A stretch of 64,000 nt of DNA from Croceibacterium xixiisoli. GTDB taxonomy: Bacteria; Pseudomonadota; Alphaproteobacteria; Sphingomonadales; Sphingomonadaceae. The notes beneath the pieces are model-generated. The model searched no databases. It was given only the letters and a program-made list of their open reading frames with translations, and was not told the DNA's origin. The DNA is taken from positions 1 through 64,000 of the forward strand of contig NZ_WTYJ01000001.1 in NCBI RefSeq assembly GCF_009827305.1. Reading direction: 5' to 3'. How positions within the stretch are numbered: the first letter of the stretch is position 1; every line of letters begins with the position of its first letter. The position numbers and the translations under genes were made by a program. Below, in pieces: positions 1-7,393 of this stretch.

Positions 1-691
1 TCCGGAGCCTTGAGACCCCCGGACCAGGCGCCGTCGCCCACATGTCCCTTCATCAAAAAACAACAATGTCAAAGATCTCAACCAAAATACTACAGCGGAC
101 AACCATCCCTCCCCGATTTCCACCGGGGGTCCGGTTATCCGTCCAAATCTTGGCGACCACCCCGAAGTCCAGCCCGTCAGGCCGGCGTCTCCGCTGCGGT
201 GAGAGGGCATATATGGAGGGGTTCGGATTCGGTCAACACCCACTTTGCAGTTTTGTTTCAGAAAATCGTTATACATTTGGTTTAACAGGATATTTGATGT
301 GGTTTCTGTCCATTTGCTGCCGTTTGGAGCACCGGGCTCAGCGATGGTCTGCACGGTTGAAACTGGCAAAAACGGCGCCGCGTCGGCATTACATTATGCC
401 CATTCTCCAATCCGAAAATTGCGCGGCGCTATCCGTATCGAACAAGCTTCGAGAAAACCCCGGCATTACCGGATCAGCCCCGCAGGAATGATTCGGACGC
501 TCTGGCGTTCAGGTAGGAAAGGCTCGCTGCCAGCCAGATGCCGTTCCCCAGGTAAGGCCAGACACAACTATCGCACACTCAGAAGTATGCCTGTGAGCTG
601 GTGGTTATGCCTTGGAAGAAAAAAGGACGCTTCCACCCTGCTTAAGCGCGAGCAGCAGAGAGGAAAAGTCAACGCCACAGTACGGCAGCGT
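1..691. other. Region with no convincing gene
   Basis: No open frame here looks like protein. The three forward frames between 10 and 703 overlap one another, are low-complexity and rich in Arg/Ser/Pro, and lack ribosome binding sites or recognisable motifs. The stretch 240-300 is AT-rich compared with the rest of the window. No mobile-element gene, tRNA fragment or clear terminator was found. It could be a promoter region for a gene left of the window, a decayed gene, or an unrecognised RNA; I cannot tell which. Confidence 0.6.
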
Positions 692-765
692 TGGAGCGGG
701 TGAAGGGAATCGAACCCTCGTCGTAAGCTTGGGAAGCTTCTGCTCTGCCATTGAGCTACACCCGC
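692..765 (-). tRNA. tRNA-Gly (anticodon CCC)
   Basis: Read on the reverse strand this is a 74-nt cloverleaf including an encoded CCA end. The acceptor strand GCGGGTG pairs with CACCCGC, the D arm contains TAGCTCAATGGCAGAGC, and the T arm contains GGGTTCGATTCCC. The seven-base anticodon loop is TTCCCAA, giving anticodon CCC between T33 and A37. It closely resembles the bacterial glyU-type tRNA as I remember it. The outermost anticodon-stem pair appears to be G-A. Confidence 0.95.
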
Positions 766-852
766 GAGTTGGCGCCGCTTGCCACGGCGGCGTGCCCAAC
801 GTCAAGGGGCGCGACCCGTGACGCGCCGGAGATCGGGTGGAAGTGCCCGGCC

Positions 853-1035
853 TTAAGGATTGATGATCGACACCATCACGATGACGATCAACGCCGTCAT
901 GGCTGCGGCCGTAGCCAGCAATATGCCCAGGCTGACATGTTCGCGATCATGCCGTTGCTGCAGACGCTCATAATGCTGGCGGGTCATGCCTGGCGGCAGC
1001 ATTACCAGCGGCTTGTCACCATAATCATCAGCCAT
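853..1035 (-). CDS. Small single-pass membrane protein
   Basis: A 60-residue protein with a charged N-terminal half (about residues 1-33, with HYERLQQRHDREH) and one hydrophobic segment (about 36-57) ending in SIINP. The ATG at 1035 is preferred over one further upstream because GAGGGGC lies about seven bases before it. No family was recognised; the arrangement suggests a small inner-membrane protein with its N-terminus in the cytoplasm. It sits alone between the tRNA and a secreted-protein gene on the same strand. The function is unknown. Confidence 0.7.
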   Translation of the reverse strand: MADDYGDKPLVMLPPGMTRQHYERLQQRHDREHVSLGILLATAAAMTALIVIVMVSIINP

Positions 1036-1153
1036 AACGATTGCCCCTCGGACAAACACCCTCTTGCGCTTGTCAAACACTATAGCTGAACTGTTAACAA
1101 GCTCGTTATGTTCCCTGCATACTTATACGCATATCCCTGGGCTGCAGAGATGA

Positions 1154-1984
1154 TCACCGCGGATCGTAATCGACCCGCCAGTTGCCGATGTGCAGTGTAC
1201 TGTCCCCCTCAACCGGTTCCACGCCCAGCCCCAGACCATTGAACCATTCGTCTCCGGTCAACAGCTTCCGCGCGACCAGTTCGTTCAGCAGATGGCCGAT
1301 GTCGATCGACCCCGATGCCAGATCGCCATCGGCCGGAAACAGCATCAGGAAGCGCTGCACCCGGTACATCTTCCACACCCGCCCCTGCGGATCAGTGTAG
1401 TCGCGATAGCCCCGCCCGCCGCGGGCGAAGCGCAGCGCCGTGTCGGAGGCGTGGAGGAAATAGCCGATTTCCAGCACCTGCCGCCGGTGCGAGCCCGCGT
1501 TCCGGGTAAGGAAGAATTCCTGTAGCACATTGAATTGCCCATCACCGGAAAAGCGCAGATCGAAATCAGCGCTCAGCCGACCGATCGCCTTGACCTGCGC
1601 GGGGACAACCGGTTGCCGGGCGCTGCCGTCGTTGTAATTGCCGAAAGCCACATGGTTGTAGGCATAGACTCCGCAGCCATAACGACCCGGATCATGCGAA
1701 GGCGCGTGGCTGCGAATAGTCACGCCGGCGGGGAAGCGGTCAGGATCCAGCGCGATGGAGGCATGCAGATCGCGCCCGATCGTAAGTTCCTTGTTGCGAT
1801 CCGCACACCAGGGTGCGGCAAACGCCAGATATTGCCCGCGGGTGAAATACTCCTTGTCCGCCAATTGCCGGCTTTGTCGTGCGGAAGAACCAGGGGCCGA
1901 TCCGGATGACTGAGCCAGCGCATTCGCCGGCAAAATGAACAGCAGCATGCCGGCGAACAGCGCGCCCAGAGTGCGTTTTATCAT
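1154..1984 (-). CDS. Secreted protein of unknown function
   Basis: A 276-residue protein starting MIKRTLGALFAGMLLF with a clear signal peptide that probably ends at ANALAQ (about residue 25). The mature part is soluble and rich in aromatic and glycine residues (for example APWCAD, GRYGCGVYAYNH, GQFNVLQEFFL, GNWRVDY), which suggests a beta-sandwich, possibly lectin- or glycosidase-like. I did not recognise a catalytic motif, so no enzymatic function is claimed. A longer frame begins at 2074 but would put about 30 residues before the signal peptide. It is divergent from the aldolase operon. Confidence 0.7.
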   Translation of the reverse strand: MIKRTLGALFAGMLLFILPANALAQSSGSAPGSSARQSRQLADKEYFTRGQYLAFAAPWCADRNKELTIGRDLHASIALDPDRFPAGVTIRSHAPSHDPGRYGCGVYAYNHVAFGNYNDGSARQPVVPAQVKAIGRLSADFDLRFSGDGQFNVLQEFFLTRNAGSHRRQVLEIGYFLHASDTALRFARGGRGYRDYTDPQGRVWKMYRVQRFLMLFPADGDLASGSIDIGHLLNELVARKLLTGDEWFNGLGLGVEPVEGDSTLHIGNWRVDYDPR

Positions 1985-2057
1985 GCAGTGCAGCATATGG
2001 GCGTATCCTGTGTATACAACCGCATCGCGCCCAAGCGTGCGCCAATAGCTGTCATCA

Positions 2058-2087
2058 TTGACAAGCAATTGCATGCCAACCGTAAAT
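2058..2087 (+). promoter_or_regulatory. Probable sigma70-type promoter of the aldolase/DAK operon
   Basis: A perfect TTGACA (2058-2063) is followed after 17 bases by CGTAAA, or after 18 by GTAAAT. The -10 match is weak. It lies about 90 bases upstream of the aldolase start, in the only intergenic gap that can serve the four-gene operon. Confidence 0.5.
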
Positions 2088-2176
2088 CACGGGTGGAGCG
2101 AGGCGTTACACATGGCTATGGGGTCGATTCGATGCGCCGGGCGATCCGCCCGCAACACTCTGGAGGGTCTGGCGAG

Positions 2177-3055
2177 ATGCCACTTGTAAACATGAAACCG
2201 CTGCTTCGCGACGCAATGGACAATGGCTATGCCGTCGCTGCGTTCAACCTGGTGGATTACAACACCACCAAGGCCATGGTGAAGGCCGCCGAAGAACTGA
2301 ACGCGCCGGTGATTTGCCAGACGTCGAGCAAGACGATCAAGTATTTCAGCCACAAGGAAATCGTCAGCTGGGTCCGCACCGTGGCGGAAGATTCCCCGGT
2401 TCCCGTGGTGCTCCACCTGGATCACTGCCACGATATCGCGATGATCGAGGAATGCGCCAAGGCTGGCTGGACCTCCATCATGATCGACGCTTCGGAACTG
2501 CCGTTCGAACAGAACCTGGAACAGTCGCTGAAGGTTCGCGAAATCGCCGAGAAGTATGGCGTGGGCATGGAAGCCGAACTCGGCCAGATCATGGGCGTGG
2601 AAGACGACATGGTCGTTGACGAAGCCGATTCCGTGCTGACCGATCCGGAAGATGCCAAGCGTTTCTGCGACGCGCTGGACCTGTCCGCCTTCGCCTGCGC
2701 CGTCGGCACCGCCCATGGCTATTACAAGGGTGAGCCGGTTGTCGATTTCGACCGCATCCAGGCGATCAACACGCTGACCAAGACCCCGATGGCGCTGCAT
2801 GGCGGCACCGGCCTGTCGGACGAAACCTTCGCCAAGGCGATCGCGCGCGGCGCGGCCAAGGTGAACATCTCGACCAATCTGAAGCATGTGTGGGTCAAGA
2901 GCTTCGTGGATTACCACCTGGCCAAGCCGACCGATTTCGAACCGCTGCGCGTGGGCGATGCCCAGTATCAGGCATGCAAGGCGATGTTCCACGGCTTCAT
3001 CGAAAAGTTCGGCGGCAAGGATCGCGGTTCGGCCTTCGTGGCGAAGCTGGGCTGA
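2177..3055 (+). CDS. Class II ketose-bisphosphate aldolase (KbaY/Fba superfamily)
   Basis: A 292-residue zinc-dependent class II aldolase, expected to join DHAP reversibly to an aldehyde or aldose phosphate. The HLDH motif (80-83) supplies the catalytic Asp82 and zinc ligand His83. Further zinc ligands are His180 (GTAHG) and His208 (LHGGTG), and Glu134 lies in MEAELGQ. The phosphate loop reads NISTN (230-234) where classical fructose-bisphosphate aldolases have NIDTD, which is closer to tagatose-type KbaY/GatY enzymes; substrate is therefore open. The ATG at 2177 follows GGAGGG. The phosphatase gene begins 11 bases after the stop, and two DAK-type kinase subunits follow, so its DHAP is probably linked to a ketotriose or ketose kinase. 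Confidence 0.88.
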   Translation: MPLVNMKPLLRDAMDNGYAVAAFNLVDYNTTKAMVKAAEELNAPVICQTSSKTIKYFSHKEIVSWVRTVAEDSPVPVVLHLDHCHDIAMIEECAKAGWTSIMIDASELPFEQNLEQSLKVREIAEKYGVGMEAELGQIMGVEDDMVVDEADSVLTDPEDAKRFCDALDLSAFACAVGTAHGYYKGEPVVDFDRIQAINTLTKTPMALHGGTGLSDETFAKAIARGAAKVNISTNLKHVWVKSFVDYHLAKPTDFEPLRVGDAQYQACKAMFHGFIEKFGGKDRGSAFVAKLG

Positions 3056-3066
3056 GGGACCACGCA

Positions 3067-3798
3067 ATGATCAAGGCACTGATTTTCGATTGCGACGGCG
3101 TGCTGGTCGACACCGAGCGTGACGGCCACCGCGTGGGCTTCAACCGCGCCTTCGCGGCCAAGGGCATCGACGCCGAATGGAGCGTGGAGCTCTATGCCAA
3201 GCTGCTGCTGGTTGCCGGCGGCAAGGAACGCATGCGCGCCTATTTCGATGAATTCGGCTGGCCCGAAGGCATCGACACCGATGCTGCCAAGGACGAACTG
3301 ATCCTGGATCTGCACAAGACCAAGACCCAGATCACGTCCGACCTGGTTTCCGAAGGCAGCATGCCGCTGCGTCCGGGCATCAGCCGCATCGTGGACGAAG
3401 CGATCGCCGCCGGCGTGCGCCTGGGCGTGTGCACCACGTCGAACCCGAAGTTCATCGACGCCGTGCTCGATCTGTTCGGCCCGGACCGCAAGGCGAAGTT
3501 CGAATTCGTGCATGCCGGCGACGTCGTCAGCCGCAAGAAGCCGGATCCGGAAATCTACGAACTGGCCAAGACCTCTCTCGGCCTGCCCGTGCATGAATGC
3601 ATGGTCATCGAAGACAGCCGCAACGGCCTGCTGGCCGCAACCGGCGCCGGCCTGCCGACGCTTGTGACCACCAGCACCTATACCATCGAAGAAGATTTCA
3701 CCGGGGCCGTGAAGGTCGTTCCCGAACTCGGCGACGAGCCGAACGTGAACGTCACGCTGCAGGACCTGGGCGTGCTCGCCGCACAGACGGCAAACTGA
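3067..3798 (+). CDS. cbbY: CbbY-type HAD phosphatase (xylulose-1,5-bisphosphate phosphatase-like)
   Basis: A 243-residue HAD hydrolase. The nucleophile motif is FDCDGV (Asp8, Asp10). Motif II is CTTSN, the Lys is in SRKKPDPE, and the acidic motif is VIEDSRNG. The segments DTERDGHR (15-22) and GGKERM (51-56) strongly match plant plastid CbbY as I remember it; that enzyme removes the inhibitory sugar xylulose-1,5-bisphosphate. No RuBisCO or phosphoribulokinase gene lies in this window, so the substrate here may be a ketose 1-phosphate or bisphosphate made by the adjacent aldolase. It starts 11 bases after the aldolase stop and is almost certainly co-transcribed. Confidence 0.85.
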   Translation: MIKALIFDCDGVLVDTERDGHRVGFNRAFAAKGIDAEWSVELYAKLLLVAGGKERMRAYFDEFGWPEGIDTDAAKDELILDLHKTKTQITSDLVSEGSMPLRPGISRIVDEAIAAGVRLGVCTTSNPKFIDAVLDLFGPDRKAKFEFVHAGDVVSRKKPDPEIYELAKTSLGLPVHECMVIEDSRNGLLAATGAGLPTLVTTSTYTIEEDFTGAVKVVPELGDEPNVNVTLQDLGVLAAQTAN

Positions 3799-3822
3799 GC
3801 CGAAGAACAGAAGGGAGATATC

Positions 3823-4503
3823 ATGACCGAAATCAGCCAGGCCACTGTCGAACAGGCCGTGAAGACGACCTGCGCCACCGTGCTGCGCAATGAATTCTAT
3901 TTTTCCGATCTCGACGGCCTGGCCGGCGATGGTGACTTCGGCACCTCGCTCGCCACCGGATACCGCATCATCGATGCGGAATTCGACAGCCTCGACAAGA
4001 GCAACATCGGCGCCTTTCTGCTGAAGATCTCCATGCTGGTCAGCAAGCATGTCGGCGGCAGCTCCGGCCCGATCTGGGGCACGGGCTTCATGCGCGCTGC
4101 CATGCTGAGCAAGGGCAAGGAATCGCTGACGCTGGCCGATCTGACCGACATGCTCGGTTCGGCCATCGAAGGCATCCAGGCCCGCGGCGGCGCCAAGCTG
4201 GGCGACAAGACCCTGCTCGACGCGCTGATCCCCGTGCATGAAAAGATGAAGGAACATGTGGCTGCCGGCACCGCCGATCTGGGTGTGGTGCTGAAGGACG
4301 CCGCCGATGAAGCCGAAAAGGCGATCGATGCCACCCGTACGCTGGTTGCCCACCGCGGCCGTGCATCGCAGGTTGGCGAACGTTCGTCGGGCACGCCCGA
4401 TCCGGGCATCGTGTCGATCGCCATCATCCTGCAGGATTGGTGCAAGCAATTCGGCGTGGATCGCACGCCCAGCGTTGCCGAAGTGATCAATCAGCCCGCT
4501 TGA
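3823..4503 (+). CDS. dhaL: DhaL-like ADP/ATP-binding subunit of a ketotriose-type kinase
   Basis: A 226-residue all-helical DhaL domain, the nucleotide-binding subunit of dihydroxyacetone-type (DAK) kinases. The metal-binding aspartates are Asp31, Asp36 and Asp38 in DGLAGDGDFG; the residue after the last Asp is Phe39, where Escherichia coli DhaL has His. The phosphate loop GGSSGPIWGT (78-87) is present. A ribosome binding site AAGGGAGAT precedes the ATG. It lies 24 bases after the phosphatase gene and 49 bases before dhaK. No phosphotransferase DhaM subunit is nearby, so the enzyme probably uses ATP directly. The substrate could be dihydroxyacetone, erythrulose, apulose or another ketose. Confidence 0.85.
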   Translation: MTEISQATVEQAVKTTCATVLRNEFYFSDLDGLAGDGDFGTSLATGYRIIDAEFDSLDKSNIGAFLLKISMLVSKHVGGSSGPIWGTGFMRAAMLSKGKESLTLADLTDMLGSAIEGIQARGGAKLGDKTLLDALIPVHEKMKEHVAAGTADLGVVLKDAADEAEKAIDATRTLVAHRGRASQVGERSSGTPDPGIVSIAIILQDWCKQFGVDRTPSVAEVINQPA

Positions 4504-4552
4504 ACGGCCCGATCATAACACCTGATCTTTACCCCCAGGGAGAGAGTTACCC

Positions 4553-5548
4553 ATGAAGAAGTTCGTCAACGATCCTGCGAAATTCGTGCCTGAATTCATG
4601 AAGGGCATTGTGCTGGCCAACCCGGGCCTGCTGGAATTCAATGAAGAATTCCAGATGATCAAGCGCAAGGATGCGCCGAACAATGCACGCGTTTCGATCG
4701 TGCAGGGTTCGGGTTCCGGCCACGAGCCGGCCCATGTCATGGCCGTTGGCCCGGGCATGCTGGACGGTTCGTGCCAGGGCGCCGTGTTCGCCGCCCCGCC
4801 GGTGGACGCATGCTATGAAACCATCAAGGCGCTGGCATCGGATGCCGGCGTGCTGGTGCTGGTAAACAATTACCAGGGTGACCGGATGGCATGGGACATG
4901 GCCACCGAAATGGCCCAGGCCGAAGGCATCAACGTCAAGCAGTTCCACATCAATGACGACGTTGCGGTTGAAGACAGCCTCTACACCGTTGGCCGTCGTG
5001 GCGTTGCCGGCAACTTCTTCGTCATCAAGGCATGCGGCGCAGCAGCTGCTGCCGGCAAGAGCCTGGACGAAGTCTATGCGGTTGCCGAAAAGGTCAACAA
5101 CAGCGTCCGCACCATGGGCGTTGCGCTGACCAGCTGCATTCCGCCGGCAAAGGGCACCACGATCTTCCAGATCGGTGATGACGAAATGGAAGTCGGCGTG
5201 GGCATCCACGGCGAACCGGGCCGTCGTCGCGACACCATCAAGCCGGCCGACGTTATCGTCGACGAGTTGTTCGACGCCGTGGCGCAGGACATTCCGTTCG
5301 TTTCGGGTGACCGCGTGGCCCTGATGATCAACGGTCTGGGCGGCACGCCGATCAGCGAACTCTATGTGCTCTATGCCCGTGCGCATGAGCGTGCAGAGCA
5401 GGCCGGCTTCACCGTCGTGCGCAACTATGTCGGCGAATATTGCACCAGCCTGGAAATGGCCGGCGCATCGCTGACCCTGCTGAAGCTGGACGGCGAGCTG
5501 GAAACCCTGCTCGACGCACCGGCAGAGGTTGCTGTCCGCATCTTCTGA
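4553..5548 (+). CDS. dhaK: DhaK-like ketose-binding kinase subunit
   Basis: A 331-residue DhaK domain, which binds the ketose covalently through a histidine and receives phosphate from the DhaL-bound nucleotide. The substrate histidine is His219 in GVGIHGEPG. The glycine loop reads QGSGSGHEPAH (51-61) where typical DhaK has GGGSGHEPAH. NNYQGDRMAW (105-114) replaces the usual NYTGD region. These variants together with Phe39 of DhaL suggest a distinct DAK subfamily, so dihydroxyacetone should not be assumed as substrate. The gene closes the aldolase-cbbY-dhaL-dhaK operon and is followed by a strong terminator. Confidence 0.86.
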   Translation: MKKFVNDPAKFVPEFMKGIVLANPGLLEFNEEFQMIKRKDAPNNARVSIVQGSGSGHEPAHVMAVGPGMLDGSCQGAVFAAPPVDACYETIKALASDAGVLVLVNNYQGDRMAWDMATEMAQAEGINVKQFHINDDVAVEDSLYTVGRRGVAGNFFVIKACGAAAAAGKSLDEVYAVAEKVNNSVRTMGVALTSCIPPAKGTTIFQIGDDEMEVGVGIHGEPGRRRDTIKPADVIVDELFDAVAQDIPFVSGDRVALMINGLGGTPISELYVLYARAHERAEQAGFTVVRNYVGEYCTSLEMAGASLTLLKLDGELETLLDAPAEVAVRIF

Positions 5549-5567
5549 TCCGAACTTCGGAACACGG

Positions 5568-5606
5568 AAAAGGCCCGGTCCTGCGAAGGACCGGGCCTTT
5601 TCTTTT
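5568..5606. terminator. Rho-independent terminator, probably bidirectional
   Basis: A 14-base-pair perfect stem, AAAAGGCCCGGTCC / GGACCGGGCCTTTT, with loop TGCGAA, followed on the forward strand by CTTTT. The A-run on the left gives a T-run on the reverse strand. It ends the DAK operon and may also serve the convergent acetyltransferase gene. Confidence 0.93.
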
Positions 5607-5620
5607 GCGCGTGGCCGCGA

Positions 5621-6154
5621 TCAGGGCCGGCCGCGATCCAGCAGGTGGATGATGTCCCCGCCAACCAGCGGTGCATCACGCACCGCGGCAAAGCCAAGCC
5701 GCGCCGCCAGGGCGAGCGAGGCGACATTGCCGGCCTCTATCAGGCAGGTGACGCGCCGGGGCCCATGCGCGCGGTCGAACCAGTCCAGCGCCGCGCCCAT
5801 GGCTTCGCCGGCCAGCCCCCGGCCAACCTGATCATGCGCGAGGATCCAGCCGGCTTCGGGCACATCATCGAAATCGGCGCCGAGATCGCGCCAGCTGTGA
5901 AACAGCCCGCAATTGCCGATCACCTCTCCACTGCTGCGCAGCCGCAGGGTGAAGGGGCCATAGCCATAGAGCAGCCAGCTGCCAGCGCCGCGCATGAAGC
6001 GCAGGAACTGATCCGACTGCCCCGGCCGGGTGCCGAGAAAACGCGCGGTTTCCGGATGGGCGATGATTCGGCCGGTGACCGCGAAATCGTCCGGAACAGG
6101 CGGGCGCAGTTCCAGCCGTTCGGTCAGGATCACCGGCAGATCATTCACAGCCAT
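5621..6154 (-). CDS. GNAT-family N-acetyltransferase (RimJ/RimL type)
   Basis: A 177-residue GNAT acetyltransferase. It opens with the RimJ-like signature LTERLELRPP and has a central acetyl-CoA-binding region (GWILAHDQVGRGLAGEA, with a variant Q/RxxGxG/A loop) and the late motif ASLALAARLGFAAVRD. Members use acetyl-CoA to modify amino groups of proteins or small molecules; the substrate cannot be predicted. The start overlaps the end of the upstream DUF445 gene by ten bases, so the two are probably translated from one transcript. It converges on the DAK operon across a shared terminator. Confidence 0.85.
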   Translation of the reverse strand: MAVNDLPVILTERLELRPPVPDDFAVTGRIIAHPETARFLGTRPGQSDQFLRFMRGAGSWLLYGYGPFTLRLRSSGEVIGNCGLFHSWRDLGADFDDVPEAGWILAHDQVGRGLAGEAMGAALDWFDRAHGPRRVTCLIEAGNVASLALAARLGFAAVRDAPLVGGDIIHLLDRGRP

Positions 6155-7383
6155 TGATCCACCACATGGATCGTCACCCCGACGATGCCGCCGACCAGCG
6201 TGCCATTGATGCGGATGAACTGCAGGTCACGCCCGACCGCATTTTCGATGCGGGATGTGACGGTACGCGCATCCCAGCGGCGCACGGTTTCCGACACCAG
6301 CGAAACGATCTGCGCGCCGTGGCGGGTGGCGATGCCCACGGCGGTGCGCCGGGCGAATCGGTTGATCTGCAGCTGCAGCGCCGGATCATCGCGCAATGCC
6401 CGGCCCAGTTCGCCGACAGCCGCGCTCACCTGCCCGCCCAGCCCATCAGACGGGTTGCGGGCCATATCGATCAGTGCGTGGCGCAGCCTTTCCCACACGC
6501 CCATCCACCAAGCGGCCACGGCGGGATTGTTCAGCAGATCATTCTTGATCGCTTCCACCTTGGCGCGGGTTTCAGGATCATGCTGCAGATTGTGCGCGAG
6601 TTTCTGCAGCGCCTGTTCGGCATTGGCGCGCAGGGGATGGTCGGGATCGACCAGCACTTCGGCCAGCATGCGATAGAGCCCATCCACCACCGAGCTGGCC
6701 AGTCTGTCATCCAACCCGGTCCAGCGGAGCAAGGCGTTGGCCCGGTCGCGGATCATCGTGCGGACGGTCTGCTCATTCGCCTCCAGCGTAAGAGCGACCC
6801 AGCGGATGGCGCTGTCAGTCAGCGGGCGGTGGCGCCCTTCGGCGATGGCTGCGGCCAGCATATTGCCCAGCAGCGGCGCGATCTCGATCTTTTCCACCTG
6901 GCGGGCGAGGCCAGCACGCACCTGGTTGCCCAGCCTTTCGGGGTCGAGCGATTCGAGCAGCTCGGCAATCAGTTCGCCGGCGCCGACCCCGATCCGGCCC
7001 TGGGTGGCCTTGCCCGGCTCGGCCAGAAAATCCCCCACCGCGCGAGCCAGGTTCATCGGCCGCATGCGCCGCGCGACAACCGCAGGGGTGAAGAAATTGT
7101 CGCGCAAGAAACCCGCCATCGAATCGGCAATGCGATCCTTGTTGCGCGGGATGATTGCCGTGTGCGGGATCGGCAGGCCCAGCGGGTGGCGGAACAGCGC
7201 GGTGACCGCAAACCAGTCTGCCAGTCCGCCGACCATGGCCGCCTCTGCAAAGGCGAGCACAAAACCCCAGGCCGGATGGCCATGCTGCTGGCTGCGCGCC
7301 AGGAAGAACAGCCCGGCCATGGCCACCAGCAACAGCCCGGCGACGATCCGCATGCGCCGCGCACGATCGGCCATGGCCGCCAT
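6145..7383 (-). CDS. DUF445 family membrane protein (YjiN-like)
   Basis: A 412-residue protein of the DUF445 family. An N-terminal transmembrane segment ([17 protein letters not shown]) is followed by the family hallmark [36 protein letters not shown]. A long helical middle follows, then a hydrophobic C-terminus ([15 protein letters not shown]), consistent with a protein anchored at both ends. Molecular function is not established for this family. The ATG at 7383 is chosen because it falls just after the RND gene stop at 7394; an upstream ATG at 7431 would overlap that gene by 38 bases. It is downstream of the RND pump and probably co-transcribed. Confidence 0.82.
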   Translation of the reverse strand: [412 protein letters not shown]

Positions 7384-7393
7384 GGGCGGCTGC

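Noticed and set aside
605-805. 66-codon reverse-strand frame ending in a GCSSMAEQKLPKL peptide
   Set aside because: The peptide is the translation of the tRNA-Gly gene, a common false ORF.
2968-4449. 493-codon reverse-strand frame across cbbY and dhaL
   Set aside because: It spans two well-supported forward genes and their gap and has shadow composition.
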